From Escallonia rubra (lineage: Eukaryota > Streptophyta > Magnoliopsida > Escalloniales > Escalloniaceae), in assembly GCA_033065855.1 (NCBI GenBank), contig JAVXUO010000112.1:1-64000 (forward strand): a stretch of DNA of 64,000 nucleotides, given 5' to 3'. The notes under the pieces are model-generated. The model did no database searches. It was not told the DNA's origin and saw only the letters and a program-made list of their open reading frames with translations. Of the stretch, positions 13,467 to 25,274 are shown in pieces. The translations under genes and the position numbers were made by a program. Every line of letters starts with the position of its first letter. Within the stretch, counting starts at the first letter, position 1.

Positions 13467-16400
13467 AGAGTAAAATAGACTGTAATAATTACTCATGTTT
13501 TTTAAAAATACTATTTAAATTTTTAAAAAGCATTAATTTAGTAGATGGGGACGTGGGTTTAGCCCGTACAAAAAAGATGTTGATTTAATGATTTTCTACA
13601 AGTGCACCTTATATTTTGGACATAGCATATATGGTAATCTTGGGAGTCTTCTCAATTATAAAGTAAGTTACTAGAGCTCGTGTCATTTGTCCAAGTAATT
13701 ACTAGTACTTGATAAGAAGTTACATAAATTATGTAATAGACAGTCGCTCTCTACTTATTACGCAGAGTGTGATAAAAGTTTTTGAATTATCATAATCTAA
13801 TTTTAGATTCTACACATCATACGTCCCACTCATTTTTTCCTTAAATGACAGTTCTTGTCAAACCCTAGACATGTAAAAAAGTATTAAGTAGTCTAAGGCT
13901 GATGGTCCTGACCACTATGAACGTTTGATATGTTTTAAAATGGTTTTCGGTCTCATTTAATCCTTCCCTTTATCCCATTAAAATTTTCGATCCGAAAGTC
14001 CTAAATGATCGGGGCAAATAATTCAGAACCACGCAATATTTATTCCCGACAATGAATGACTTGACAAAGTTTGTGTAATTAGTGTACATAAGTGACTAAA
14101 CCTGCAGTCCTAATGTCCTTTTAGCAAGTTTTTAATCTTCTTAAAAAATGATTAAGAAGGTAAGTAATGCCTCACCTTTCCTCTGAACAACCTCAAGTTT
14201 TGCCATCCTTGTCATAGAATCACTTCTCATTAGTTACTTTCATGCAGTACTCCTCTGTCAGCTTTTAATCCAATGTATATTTGCATTCTTCTTGTTGCAG
14301 AAACTGTGATAGCATTGTCTCCGATTCCCTCAACACCAACAAATGTGGTTCTTATTTAGCAAAAAAAGATGCAATTTTTAAATTAAGCTACAAGGTTGGC
14401 CAGTTTCGTTTAGTGAGTTAATGTTGTGATGATAAGACGTCTATATAACCATATCGTTGTGGAGATGGCGGCGCTCCCACCTTGGAGTGTGGTCCTCGTA
14501 CAAAAAGGTTCTAGTTTTGCTAATCTGGCGCATATTTCTCAATCATAAATTAAGTTAGTTGAAAATCATTGTGATCTGTTGGTAAATTAACAGAACCCGG
14601 AAGTTATTTTTCCATTTCACAAATAAGTTATTGGAAAATTATTGCAATTTACTAGTAAAATATAAGAACAGATAGATTCACTTCACGTGGCAATGAAGTT
14701 GACTCGTGTTTCTTAAGTCCAAGAGATTAATTCCTGGCACCCACATAAACTTTTTATAATTACTTATAGCGATGTTTATTAGATACAAAAAATAAGTAGT
14801 CAATTCTTGATCAGCAAAATCATCTTGAAAATAATCTTTTGTCCCAAGTTGATATGGAAACTTGGAACTAGACAGCATCAATAAAGGACACTTTAAATTT
14901 CCGATAAACACTACCAGGTTTTACTACTTTTGATAACAAGCATTTTTCTTAGTATAAGTCCACAGTAGCACTTCGTTTTTCTTTACACGGCACATACCAT
15001 TTCATTATCTGATATAGGCCTGTCAGCAAACTTAAGAGAAATGGCTAAGATCCAAGAAACTTTGATCACAATCCGAAAATGGAAAAGATTGGAGTCTGAG
15101 ATTGAATAATAAGAAGAAATAATGGCCGACACTCCAGCCGGATTACCACGAAAAAAGACAAATTTATACCACGTGACGCGATCTGAAACATTGTCTCCTT
15201 TTTTTAATTTTTTATTGTGATGAAAACTTTTGTCGCTCATAACTTTAAAATACTTTTTCTACTTCATTCAATCTTTAATCGAGCGTATACAAATTGCATT
15301 AGACTAGTCATGTCGAGCACTAGGGTTGGACTGGGTCAATTTTTAAATAATTGCATTTTTGTGTGAACCCAAGTACTTGCGCCTAACTCGACCCATCTAT
15401 AGTCTTAATATTGTGATATGTTGCGTGTTCTAGAATAGTTTTTTAAAACATGATTATTGAAGATATATTACGTTATACTACGAAGTCGTTGTGGATATTT
15501 TTCTTATTACACATTTTAACTATATTAAAACTTTGTTGCTTTGAGCTGTGCCTACGAAAACTATTTTAAGACATATCAAGACATTCCTCTTTCTTTTTTT
15601 CATGTATATCAAAGAACACAACTTGTCTTTAACCCATTCGATGCACATAACTCTCCTCTGTCTCTACAGTATTCTTCCTTCCAACTATTTCAAATATTTC
15701 AAACTTTCGTTACATCGTAGTATGGTTATGTTACCAACGAATGCAGTGTTTCTTTTGATTCAAAAATTCAGTGGCTTTTGTTAATGCAAGGGCAAACATA
15801 CAAGAAACATAACTTTACTCAAGCTACGATGAAAGTCGCCGGCATATATAGCTTAATTGCCGCAATTCAAAACCCTAACAACATATACAAGTAAAGGATT
15901 CACAACTAAAAAAGGTTGGTCATGTTGCCAAAGCAGTTATAACTTTTGCCAAAGTAACTTCTGATTTAAGTAGTTATATAACATGCTCCCGCATTTGTAC
16001 CTTACTTCGACAAAAGCTATGTGTGCTTTGGCCATAAAGGTCGACGATGGAATATAAATAGGTTGTAACAACGATTAAGAATTACCCTACGAACTTACTC
16101 AAACTCCTTCCTTGACCCCAAAGAAAAGCAATACAACCAGTAGCATAAACAAGAAAAACAAAGGAAAAAAACGTAAGAGTTTTGATTATTGTGACTCAAG
16201 CTATAACAAGCTACCCTGACCTACACCACCAACCGGAAATTAAAGACTTTTGAATACACAATAGTTGGAGAACCTACAAAACCAATATAAAGAAGCCTTG
16301 CAATAATAGCTAAATGTAAGCGAAGGCCTAAATTTCAACGAAAGTGTCCATAGATTTGTTTTTACTCTTAGGATCTGGAACCATCTTATTGAAGTCCTAG

Positions 16401-16650
16401 GTATAGTTTGCCTATAACTCTGTAAAGAAATCCTCTTTAACGAAATCTTCATCGTTGAAACATGGCTACGTTTGGAACCAGCCACCTGCTCAAATGTGTC
16501 AAAAAACTTTAGGAAATTTCTAAAAACATTATATCCCCACACTAGGCTGAATTCTGCTTGCTCCAAATGTAGAGGCAGCGTAAGGGCCTACTAGTTCAAG
16601 TTTCTCATTCCCATAGCTTGCAATCTGTTCCTTTTGCATTTTAGCACTGC
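13467..16650. other. AT-rich intergenic region, no gene recognised
   Basis: Several short open frames lie here but none has a recognisable family. A minus-strand frame at 14983-15240 has a protein-like stretch around residues 33-60 that may be an old repeat fragment. The minus-strand frame ending near 16529 adjoins the LINE and is discussed as a finding. No tRNA, SINE with clear boxes, or terminal repeat was seen. Confidence 0.45.
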
Positions 16651-19183
16651 ATAAGCCACCATTCTCCCTGGTAGACATTCGGTTGACAATATTTGCATAA
16701 CCCAGGAAATTCTCCATTCTCTCAAAGCCAAAAAGGGTAAACAAGGAGGCATGATCTGGAAAATTGACCTCGAGAAAGCTTACGATAAATTAAAATGGCA
16801 ATTCATAAAGCACACTCTTCAAGAATTCAAATTCCCCCAGAACCTCATTGATCTGATTATGGACTGCGTGATGGGGAAGTACATGTCCTTCCTCTGGAAT
16901 GGGGAAATAACCAATCACATTCAGTTGGGAAGAGGTATCAGGCAAGGAGACCCTCTCTCTCCTTATCTCTTTGTCCTATGCATGGAAAGGCTCTCAAACC
17001 TCATATGTATGAAAACTAATTCTAAAAAGTGGATGGGTTTACGGGCCTCGAAAACAGGACCTTCCATCTCCCATTTATTCTATGCAGATGATCTTATGCT
17101 TTTTGCTACTGCTACTAAGAAAAATTGCAAACACATGCTTGAGGTTCTTAATATTTTTTGTGAAGAAGCTGGTCAAAATATTAATTTGGCTAAATCCAAA
17201 ATGTTTATCTCTGAAAACATTCCTAGACATGAAGCCTATGCCCTAAAGAACATGAATGGTATTCCCATCACTAAAAATTTAGGCATGTACCTTGGAATCC
17301 CCCTTATACACAAGAGACTCTCTAAAAATAAATTTTCCCATATTATTGAGAGAGTTCAAACCAAACTTGCTAGATGGAAGACCAAATTGCTATCTCAAAG
17401 TGGTAGAGTCACTTTAGTTCAAGTTGTTATTGTTGCTTTACCGATGTACACCATGCAAACCAATCCCCTCCCCATGAGTATTTGTAATAAATTGGATAAA
17501 CTGAATAGAGACTTCATATGGGGGGACACCAGTACTTTAAAAAGAATCCATCTCATTAACTGGGATACTGTTTGCTGCCCGAAACATTTGGGGGGATTGG
17601 GCATTCGCAAAACTAAAGATAACAATATTTCCATGCTATCTAGACTCGGATGGAGTATCATAAAAGGAGAAAGTAAACTTTGGGTTGAGGTGATTAAAGC
17701 CAAATACAAAGCCCCCAATAATCCAAGACTATGGTAAAAAAAAACATAAGACTTCAGGTGTTTGGAAAGGAATCCTAAGCGCGAAAGAAACTTTGGTTAA
17801 AGGTACCAAGTGGATTGTGGGAGATGGTTCCAAAATTTCCATTTGGGATGATTGGTGGTGTGGTAATAAACCCTTAAATAAAGATAGTTTGAGAGGTAAT
17901 CCTAACATGAAAGTCATCGACATTATAGCAAATAAAAGTTGGAATATCACTGAGATAGAAAATGATCTATCTACCTTTGAGACCACTGAAATCATCAACA
18001 CCCCTTTAGCTAAATTCAGTGTTCTCCAAGACACCCCTTGTTGGGGCCCCTCAGGTAATGAAATATTCTCCACTAAAGCTGCCTTTGTCACTATCACCAC
18101 CCAAAACTCCCAACTGTCCCCTCCTGCCTTCAACATATGGAGTAAAGTGTGAAAATGTCCATACCCCAAAAGCTTAAAGGATTCATTTGGACTGCCCTAC
18201 ACAATAGACTCCCCATGAATTCCTTTAGGAAAATACGTGGTATGACATATATTAATCTCTGCCCTAGATGCCATAGATACGAGGAAACCACTCTTCACGT
18301 GCTATGGAGTTGTAAGTATGCTAGCGAAATCTGGTCTACACAACTTGATAAAAATCATATCCAGCAACTTCAAAATCATGATGTGCTTTATTGGTTCTGG
18401 AAAGGGGTTAACATAAAAGACATTCAATTTCATGAATACCCCTGTGACATTTTATTTGTTTCTATTATGTGGACTAACTGGAAGTGCAGGAACAAGACTG
18501 TGTTTGATAACAAACACACACCTTTGGTGGAAGCCTTATACCTCAGCAAACACTTGGCAAGGGAAGTTTCGGTGGCCTTTCACCTATGTAACACTAAGCA
18601 GACCATGAAAATTACTAAGCTAATCAAATGGTTCTTCCCAGATGTAGGTTTCATTAAAGTCAACATTGATGGAGTAGCCAAAGGTAACCCTGGAAAGAGC
18701 GGCTATGGATGAGTTATTAGAGATGATCAAGGGAAATGGCTGGAGGGCTTCTATGGTTACATTGGCCAAAACACGAGCCTAGCAGCAGAAATCTGGGGTA
18801 TACATAGAGGTTTTATTACAATAAAAGAAAGGAAATGACTGAGAACAATGGTGGAAACAGACTCTACTTCTACAATTCACCTGATCATGGAAGACGTCAC
18901 CCAGAACCACCCCCTGCGAGCGATGGTGGAAGACTGCCGGAAGATCATATCTGAAATGGGAAGTACTCTGATTCACACCATGCGCGAAGGCAACCAATGT
19001 GCGGATTATTTGGCTAACATAGGTGTTGAACAAACAGTCCAATATGTTTGCATTAGGGATATACTTAGTGATTTAAACAGCCTCCTGATGGCTGATATGT
19101 GTGGAGTGGCGTTCGAGAGGCCCTCCCATTAAGTTTGTTCACGTTTCTTTTCCTTTGTACCAAAAAAATAAGCCACCATTCTC
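16651..19183 (+). repeat. 16-bp target-site duplication flanking a LINE
   Basis: The sequence ATAAGCCACCATTCTC occurs perfectly at 16651-16666 and again at 19168-19183, directly bordering the LINE body on both sides. The right copy follows immediately after the element's A-rich tail. A long exact duplication is the signature of target-primed reverse transcription. Confidence 0.93.
16667..19167 (+). mobile_element. 5'-truncated L1-type LINE retrotransposon (2.5 kb)
   Basis: The element starts inside the reverse transcriptase domain (PGRHSVDNICITQEILHSL) and continues with IDLEKAYDKL, GIRQGDPLSP and the catalytic YADD at about 17081-17092. After the main frame (to 17737) come the DGSKISIWDDWW region (17793-18152), a zinc-binding RVT segment CPRCHRYEETTLHVLWSC (within 18149-18712) and an RNase H domain starting VNIDGVAKGNPG, with EGNQCADYLA near 18990. 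The tail ends in seven A bases. ORF1, the endonuclease and the 5' part of RT are absent. Frame changes occur near 17737 and 18150, and stop codons near 18150, 18711 and 18838, so it cannot encode an active protein. The exact target duplication suggests a fairly young insertion. Confidence 0.93.
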
Positions 19184-20200
19184 ACCACTCCTCGCTACCC
19201 ACGCCTACCATCAAAATTATCATCAACCCCTTTGACACCATCGTCAATATCATACCCACCCACACCACAAGATTTGATCCCCAACATCATTCGTGACCTA
19301 TACTTGTCGTCTAACCACCGAACACTTCCCTCGAGCACCACCAACACCATCATAGCCTCAGCGACAACCATCAGATCTTTTTTCCACCACCATTTGCGAC
19401 CAACAACTTCCGTCGTACCACTGTATCCTCAACAACCAATAACACCATCACAACCTCACCTGCAACCACCAGATTTGATCTCACTTCCACTAATGACCCA
19501 AAAGCACCATTGAACCACCGCAATAACATCATTAACCACCACCAACACCATCACAACCTCACCACAACCACCATATATCATCTCCACTGATCTTTTGCGA
19601 CCAATAACTACCGCAAGACCACCTTGAATTAGCGTCTGCACTGTCAAATAATATATCATAATCACTGAATCTTGTTTTTATTAACCATTTGCAACCCTTT
19701 AACACCGACAACGCGTCGTCCCATTGCCAACACAACCATAACCTTTCTACCTCTCGATGATGATGATGGTGGTGAATATTGGGGGCTTGGGGCATCTGTG
19801 GTTGAAATCATGTGCGGGGACACTGCCTTGGGAATTAAAAGGATAATCATTGGGGCTTGCATCTGACAAGAGTCTAACTGGTGGGTCACGACGTGGCAGA
19901 TGTTTGACAATTGGAAGGACTTCATATGGTATTGTAATAACTTGACACATGTATAATAAGGCCACTTTGGAAAAATACGGATCAAAATAGGTGCAGAAAA
20001 CTGCAAATCAACACGCTGTTGCTTTAAACACATGTAAGATAAAATAGTTAGTAAAAAAATTAGGTGAAAAAAAAAACCATTCTTTTGGGATAAATAAATG
20101 TAAAAGAAAAAAAAATATGTACCCACACATTAAGAACGAAAATACATGAAAAGAAAAAAAAAACATTCATACTGGATTTAAATCATACCATGATAAATAT
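19184..20200. other. CAC/ACC-rich block, probable core of an unresolved TIR element
   Basis: From 19184 to about 19740 the plus strand is rich in CCACCA, ACCACC and ATCACC, forming meaningless Thr/Pro/His-rich frames. At 19870-20000 the sequence (GGTGGGTCACGACGTGGCAG, then a GACAATTGG stretch) resembles the inner end of Mutator-type terminal repeats in reverse orientation. No matching left end was found; the LINE inserted at the edge of this block. No gene is supported. Confidence 0.4.
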
Positions 20201-20442
20201 GGTCACATGAAGAAAGCCCTCTTGCCAGTCTAAGGAGCTCTCTCTAGCGGTCCCGTGCTTCTCTGTTCCTGTCTTCTGGGGTTTGCAGGGTCTTCCTCAG
20301 TTACTAGCTCTAAACTACCTTCCTTTCATCCCTTTTTAGACCCTCCCACAAGGTTCAATTTTGTTCACATTTCTCTATTTTATTTTGTATCTCATTACTT
20401 ATATTTATCTGTGGCGTCTGTATAGGTATTTGTTAGGATCAC

Positions 20443-22528
20443 AACCTATGCCATCGAAAAAAATCCTCAAATTTGTATGTCTTGATAACTTAAATGATGG
20501 GATCAGAGGATGAAATGGTATATATGTGGAAGAAGGGAGCCATGTGTTTAACTGGGAATTTGTTAAGCAAGAAATCTTATAATTTGAAAGCGCAAAAGAA
20601 TATCATGCTTAGCATTTGGAAGCCGACGAAGAATGTCAAAATCAAATGCGTGGGCAGAAATCTCATTTTGTTCCAGTTCGAAATTGAGTTCGACAACTGC
20701 AAAATTCTGAAGGAATGGCCTTGATCGTTCAGCAAAACGATGTTGATTCTAAAGGATTATGAAGGAGATGACCAACCATCGTTGTTAGGCTTATCCATGA
20801 GCCTATTTTGAGAGTGAATCTACAATTTGTTCCTAAACGAGACAACTGGCTGGCAAAAGAACTGGTAGATGCCTGGAGGTCGATACAAGTTCCAATGGTA
20901 CAGCTTCGGGCGCATTTCTTCGAGTCAGGGCATTGGCGAATGTCGAAAAGCAATTGAAGAGAGGTTCATCTGTTCGGACTAACCAAAATCATCAGCAATT
21001 GTCGGTCACCTACAGGTATGGTCCGTATGGAAGGTTAACAATTTTTTCCTATTTTGCTAAAATCTGGGTCATGGGTATATCGAGTGCGGAAGGAAATTCA
21101 AGCTGAACCCATCAATATCCATGAAAGAAGCAGAATACGACGACTCGCTGAGAGCGGAATCAGATACCGAGGCCGTTCATCGGAACCCGGCAAGACGTCA
21201 AGATCAAGAATTGATAGCTTAGCAACAAAAGAGAGGAGATCAAGGTGCAGATTCTGGAAAAGAATTGATAGCTTAGCAACATATCTTGGTATTATGCCCC
21301 CATAATTTGCACAGAGAGTGATAAGGTGAGACGTCGATTATATGGTGGTGGAAAGACATAAAGGAAAGATCAACGAGAGAGGAGCTTGAGTTATCTATCT
21401 TTAATATCATGTTGGTTCATCTGGAAAAACTGGAATGAGGTCATTTATAGAGGAGCCCAACGCAATGTGTTGGACATCATTTTTGCTGCTACTTCGAGCC
21501 TAAATCATTTAAAGAAGCCAAGGTGAAACCCAAGGCGATCAAACTGCTTGACTCGGACATGGCAGCCATTATCTTTTGTTTTGCATAGATGGCAAAGAAA
21601 TTACCAGGACTTCTGGATCCAGAGACTAGCGGAGATCGTACCAGCTGCCTAGAAGCTGTGCTTTCTGCAATGCAATGTGGTTTTGAAACAATAACATTGG
21701 ACGGGGATGTCGATGCAGTTATAACAACTATCGAAAGCGAACAAGAAGATTTTTTTTGCAACTGTGGTCTTTAATCTTGGATATCAAACACCAAGCTCGA
21801 AGCTTTGGTACCTTTGATGTGAACCAGGTTAGGAGAAAAGGAAACCAAGTGGGGCACAAACCGGCAAGAAACGCTAGGTTTGTAAGCACTTTTATGACTT
21901 GGATGCAAGAAAGCCAATTAACATCCATTCTTTTTATTTTGTTACACAGATCACACGCATCTTATCGCCAAAGTTATTGGGAGGATTAGAGATCGCATCC
22001 TCCTTGACGTATCACGATGTTTAATCATGAACAAAATTGCTCATTCCATAAAAAGGAATAAAGATTCGAATAATACCTTGACAGCGCCTACTTACAACTC
22101 TTGAGGGATCCTTTGCCCAACTATCAAATTTAGTTTTCTTTGTAATGGTTCAATATTGATTAGCTCTTTTTGGCGTCTCACTTATCTTCTGCTCTATCAA
22201 ATTTCCTTCCCAAAGAACTACCATTTTTTTTGGTCTACTTTTACAGGTTCTTCTGACTCATAGCGTCCAGATTGTCAAAAGAAAAGGATACAAATATCTA
22301 ACTTTGATATTTTTTAGATATTTTTTCAGTCTAATTCGTTGTATTTTGGAATTAGGGAAAACAAAGTCGAGTTCTTGTCTTATTATTCTGATCCTTAATT
22401 GGAAGTTATCAATCGAGGAAAGTAACTATTTGCTACTCTTTGTACATTTTATCATTTTTTTTTAGACAGTCAAGTGTCATCCTTGTAAATTATAGTACCA
22501 AACTAATTGCTACACTAACCTTCTTTTT
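20443..22528 (+). mobile_element. degraded LINE remnant, repeat copy 1
   Basis: This ~2.1 kb unit recurs at 25275-28176. Its front (ORF 20494-20724) resembles the DUF4283 domain at the start of plant LINE ORF1: a hydrophobic TGNLLSKKSYN segment, then IWKPTKNV and LILFQFEIEFDNCKIL. Its rear encodes an RNase H-like tail (GDVDAVITTIESEQEDF, then a VRRKGNQVGH stretch at about 21589-21900). The middle, including reverse transcriptase, is missing, and many stop codons interrupt both parts. Sequence just upstream (20200-20440) looks like a LINE 5' untranslated region. Copies 1 and 2 are nearly identical up to about 21840, then drop to roughly 90%. Confidence 0.7.
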
Positions 22529-22597
22529 CTTTTTCCATTGGTATTGTACGTAGTATTAAGCTTTGCAATGAGTCTCGTGGAGTTCGAAGAAGAGAGT

Positions 22598-25273
22598 GTT
22601 GGAATTGGGTTTTAAACCCATTGTGGAGAAGCAACTTTGACTCAATTTTCAAATGGGTTCCAAACCATAGCTTGGTTAGGAACAAATTAATTCACGTTCA
22701 TCTATTGGAATAGATGATCGTGTATATTCACATGTTTAAAAATGAATGAGAAGTGAATGAGAAAATTGAAGCTAAAGTTAGTGGTTCACCTTGAAAGGAA
22801 AAGAGTATCCCACATTGAAGAGATAAAGCCAATGTTGTCTCCTTATAAGGCTTAGCCTTGAGCTAAGGGATGGGCCCCTTGGGGGTACCCATGTTTTGTA
22901 AGGAGGGAGGACCTAGGTTGACCCAAGGTCCACCACACGCGCTCGCCGCCCCGTCCCGGTCCGTGGCTTGGGCTTGGGCTAGGGCTAGGCCCAATCAGGC
23001 TTTATTCTTTTTGGGACAAATAAATTTTATTTATTTAATTTCTTTTCCGAAAGGTTGTAACCTTTCCTTTCCAACCAACCAGCTGTGAAGAGTTGCACCC
23101 CCCAGTGAATAATCTGTGTATAAAAACGAGTCAGTTTACAGAAGTTACATGAATGAATCCCGAAATACTTTCTGCAAATTTGGAGTGCTCCTATTTCAGA
23201 CGTACTACCGTTGTATCCTGGGAGACTGTCGTCAAGAACCGTCAGCACCGTTGCGGGACGAATAAAGTCTTAAGGACAGTGAATCAAATTCACGCCTCGG
23301 TTCTCTATTGCTGTTTTGTCTGATTTTGCAGTGAGTTCATTTAATTGTTCTTGCAAATACTATTTGTTCTGTTTACTAAACTACTTTTCAGTATTTACGT
23401 ACTTAGTTGTTTTCTGCACAAGTATACACAAAGTATATAATTTAAACAACAATCTTAAGACTTTATTCGCACTTTGTGTTGCATGTGTAGAATCATTGTT
23501 TTCGAATTTCGTAATAGTTTTTCTAAAACAGAGTTTTCAAAATTTCGTTTCATATTTTGATTCTGCAGTACTTTATACTAAAATTATTTTCAGTTTCTGA
23601 ATTTAATTTTAGTGATTGCTATACTCTATTTTCGTTATAATTTTTTGTGTTAGACTGGACTGTTTACTAATTGTTGTTCTAATCTGTTGATAGATTTACA
23701 ACAATGACTACTAGTGAAACCAATTCGGAAAGTGGACCGGTTCATCCCAACGTGCAACACAGTGGTGGGACTGTGTATGCGACACCTTATGTGGCACCTA
23801 GTCATGGTTCTGTTGGACTTGGTGAAAGACCGGAAAAGTTCAACGGAAAGGATTTTAAGAGATGGCAACAGAAAATGTTGTTCTATCTTACCACCTTGAA
23901 TTTGGCAAGGTTCTTGCAAGAGGATGCACCAGATCTTGGTGACAATCCTGACCGGCAAACAGTGGCTGCCGTGGATGCTTGGAAGCATTCGGATTTTTTG
24001 TGCAAGAACTACATCCTCAATGGATTGGACAATGCGTTGTATAACGTATACAGTCCAATGGCCAATGCGAAAGCATTGTGGGAATCCTTGGAAAGGAAAT
24101 ACAAAACGGAAGATGCCGGCTCAAAGAAATTTGTAGTTGGCAAATTCCTTGATTTCAAGATGATGGATTCTAAGACAGTGATTAGTCAAGTCCAAGAGTT
24201 TCAGCTTATTCTACATGATATTCATGCGGAAGGGATGGTACTTGGAGAGTCTTTTCAAGTGGCAGCTTTGATTGAAAAATTGCCACCTACTTGGAAAGAT
24301 TTCAAGAACTATTTGAAGCATAAACGCAAGGAGATGAAGCTCGAGGATTTGATCGTCAGATTGAGGATTGAGGAGGATAATCGCCAGTCCGAGAAGAAGG
24401 CCGGTAATTATCATCATGAGGCCAAGGCAAACGTGGTCGAGCAAGGTCCATCAAAGAGGAGGAAAATTTCCGATTCCGATGGTCCAAGTGGAGCTAGCGG
24501 CTCAAATTCCAAAGGCGGTGAGAAGAAGAAGTTCAAAGGGAATTGCTATGTGTGCGGCAAAGCTGGCCATCGTGCTAAGGATTGTCGCAAAAACAAAGGA
24601 AACTTTAAAGGAAAGAATTCTCAAGCCAATGTGACCGAAGTTACCAAAATCACCGAGGACGTGACAGATTTGAATTTATCTGCGGTGGTATCCGAAGTCA
24701 ACTTGGTTGGAAATCCCAAACAGTGGTGGGTAGACACAGGCGCTACTCGACATGTGTGCTCCGAGCGAAGTATGTTTACTACATATGAGAGCGCCAACAA
24801 CGAGAATCAGTTCATGGGAAACTCTTCTTCTTCAAAGGTGCTAGGAATGGGCAAGGTGGTCTTAAAGATGACATCCGGAAAGGAATTGAGTCTCAACAAT
24901 GTGCTTCATGTGCCAGACATTCGGAAGAATCTAGTGTCAGGCTCATTGTTGAGTAAGAATGGTTTCAAGCTAGTGTTTGAGAGCGATAAATTTGTACTCA
25001 CTAAAAGTGGGATGTTTGTAGGAAAAGGGTACTTATGTGATGGTCTGTTTAAGTTAAATGTAATGACCATCGTGCCTAAAGTTGTACCAAATTCCGATAT
25101 TAATAAAATTATTTCTTCTGCTTACTTGTTGGAATCTCCTAATTTATGGCATCGTAGATTAGGTCATGTAAATTACGGTTCCATACAAAAGCTAGTGAAA
25201 AATGGTTTTTTGTCTAAAATGGATTTTGACTCACATAAAGCATGTGAAATTTGTGTTGAAGCTAAAATGGCAA
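22598..25273 (+). mobile_element. Copia LTR retrotransposon fossil, front part
   Basis: A leader opening with TGTTGGAA at 22598, a plausible LTR start, precedes a coding part from 23704. This shows, in order, a Copia gag region ([18 protein letters not shown]), a CCHC zinc knuckle [14 protein letters not shown] near 24545, a protease-type [12 protein letters not shown] near 24726, and the pre-integrase segment [12 protein letters not shown] near 25145. Integrase core, reverse transcriptase, RNase H and a right LTR are not seen, so the copy is broken, with one major loss visible. The coding part that remains is little decayed, suggesting a fairly recent arrival. It is sandwiched between the two copies of the LINE remnant. 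Confidence 0.85.
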
Positions 25274-25274
25274 A

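Noticed and set aside
18779-19042. 87-residue minus-strand frame
   Set aside because: It is antisense to the LINE RNase H domain.
19232-19866. Several Thr/Pro/His-rich frames on both strands
   Set aside because: They follow from the CAC/ACC-rich simple sequence, with no conserved start, domain or splice structure.
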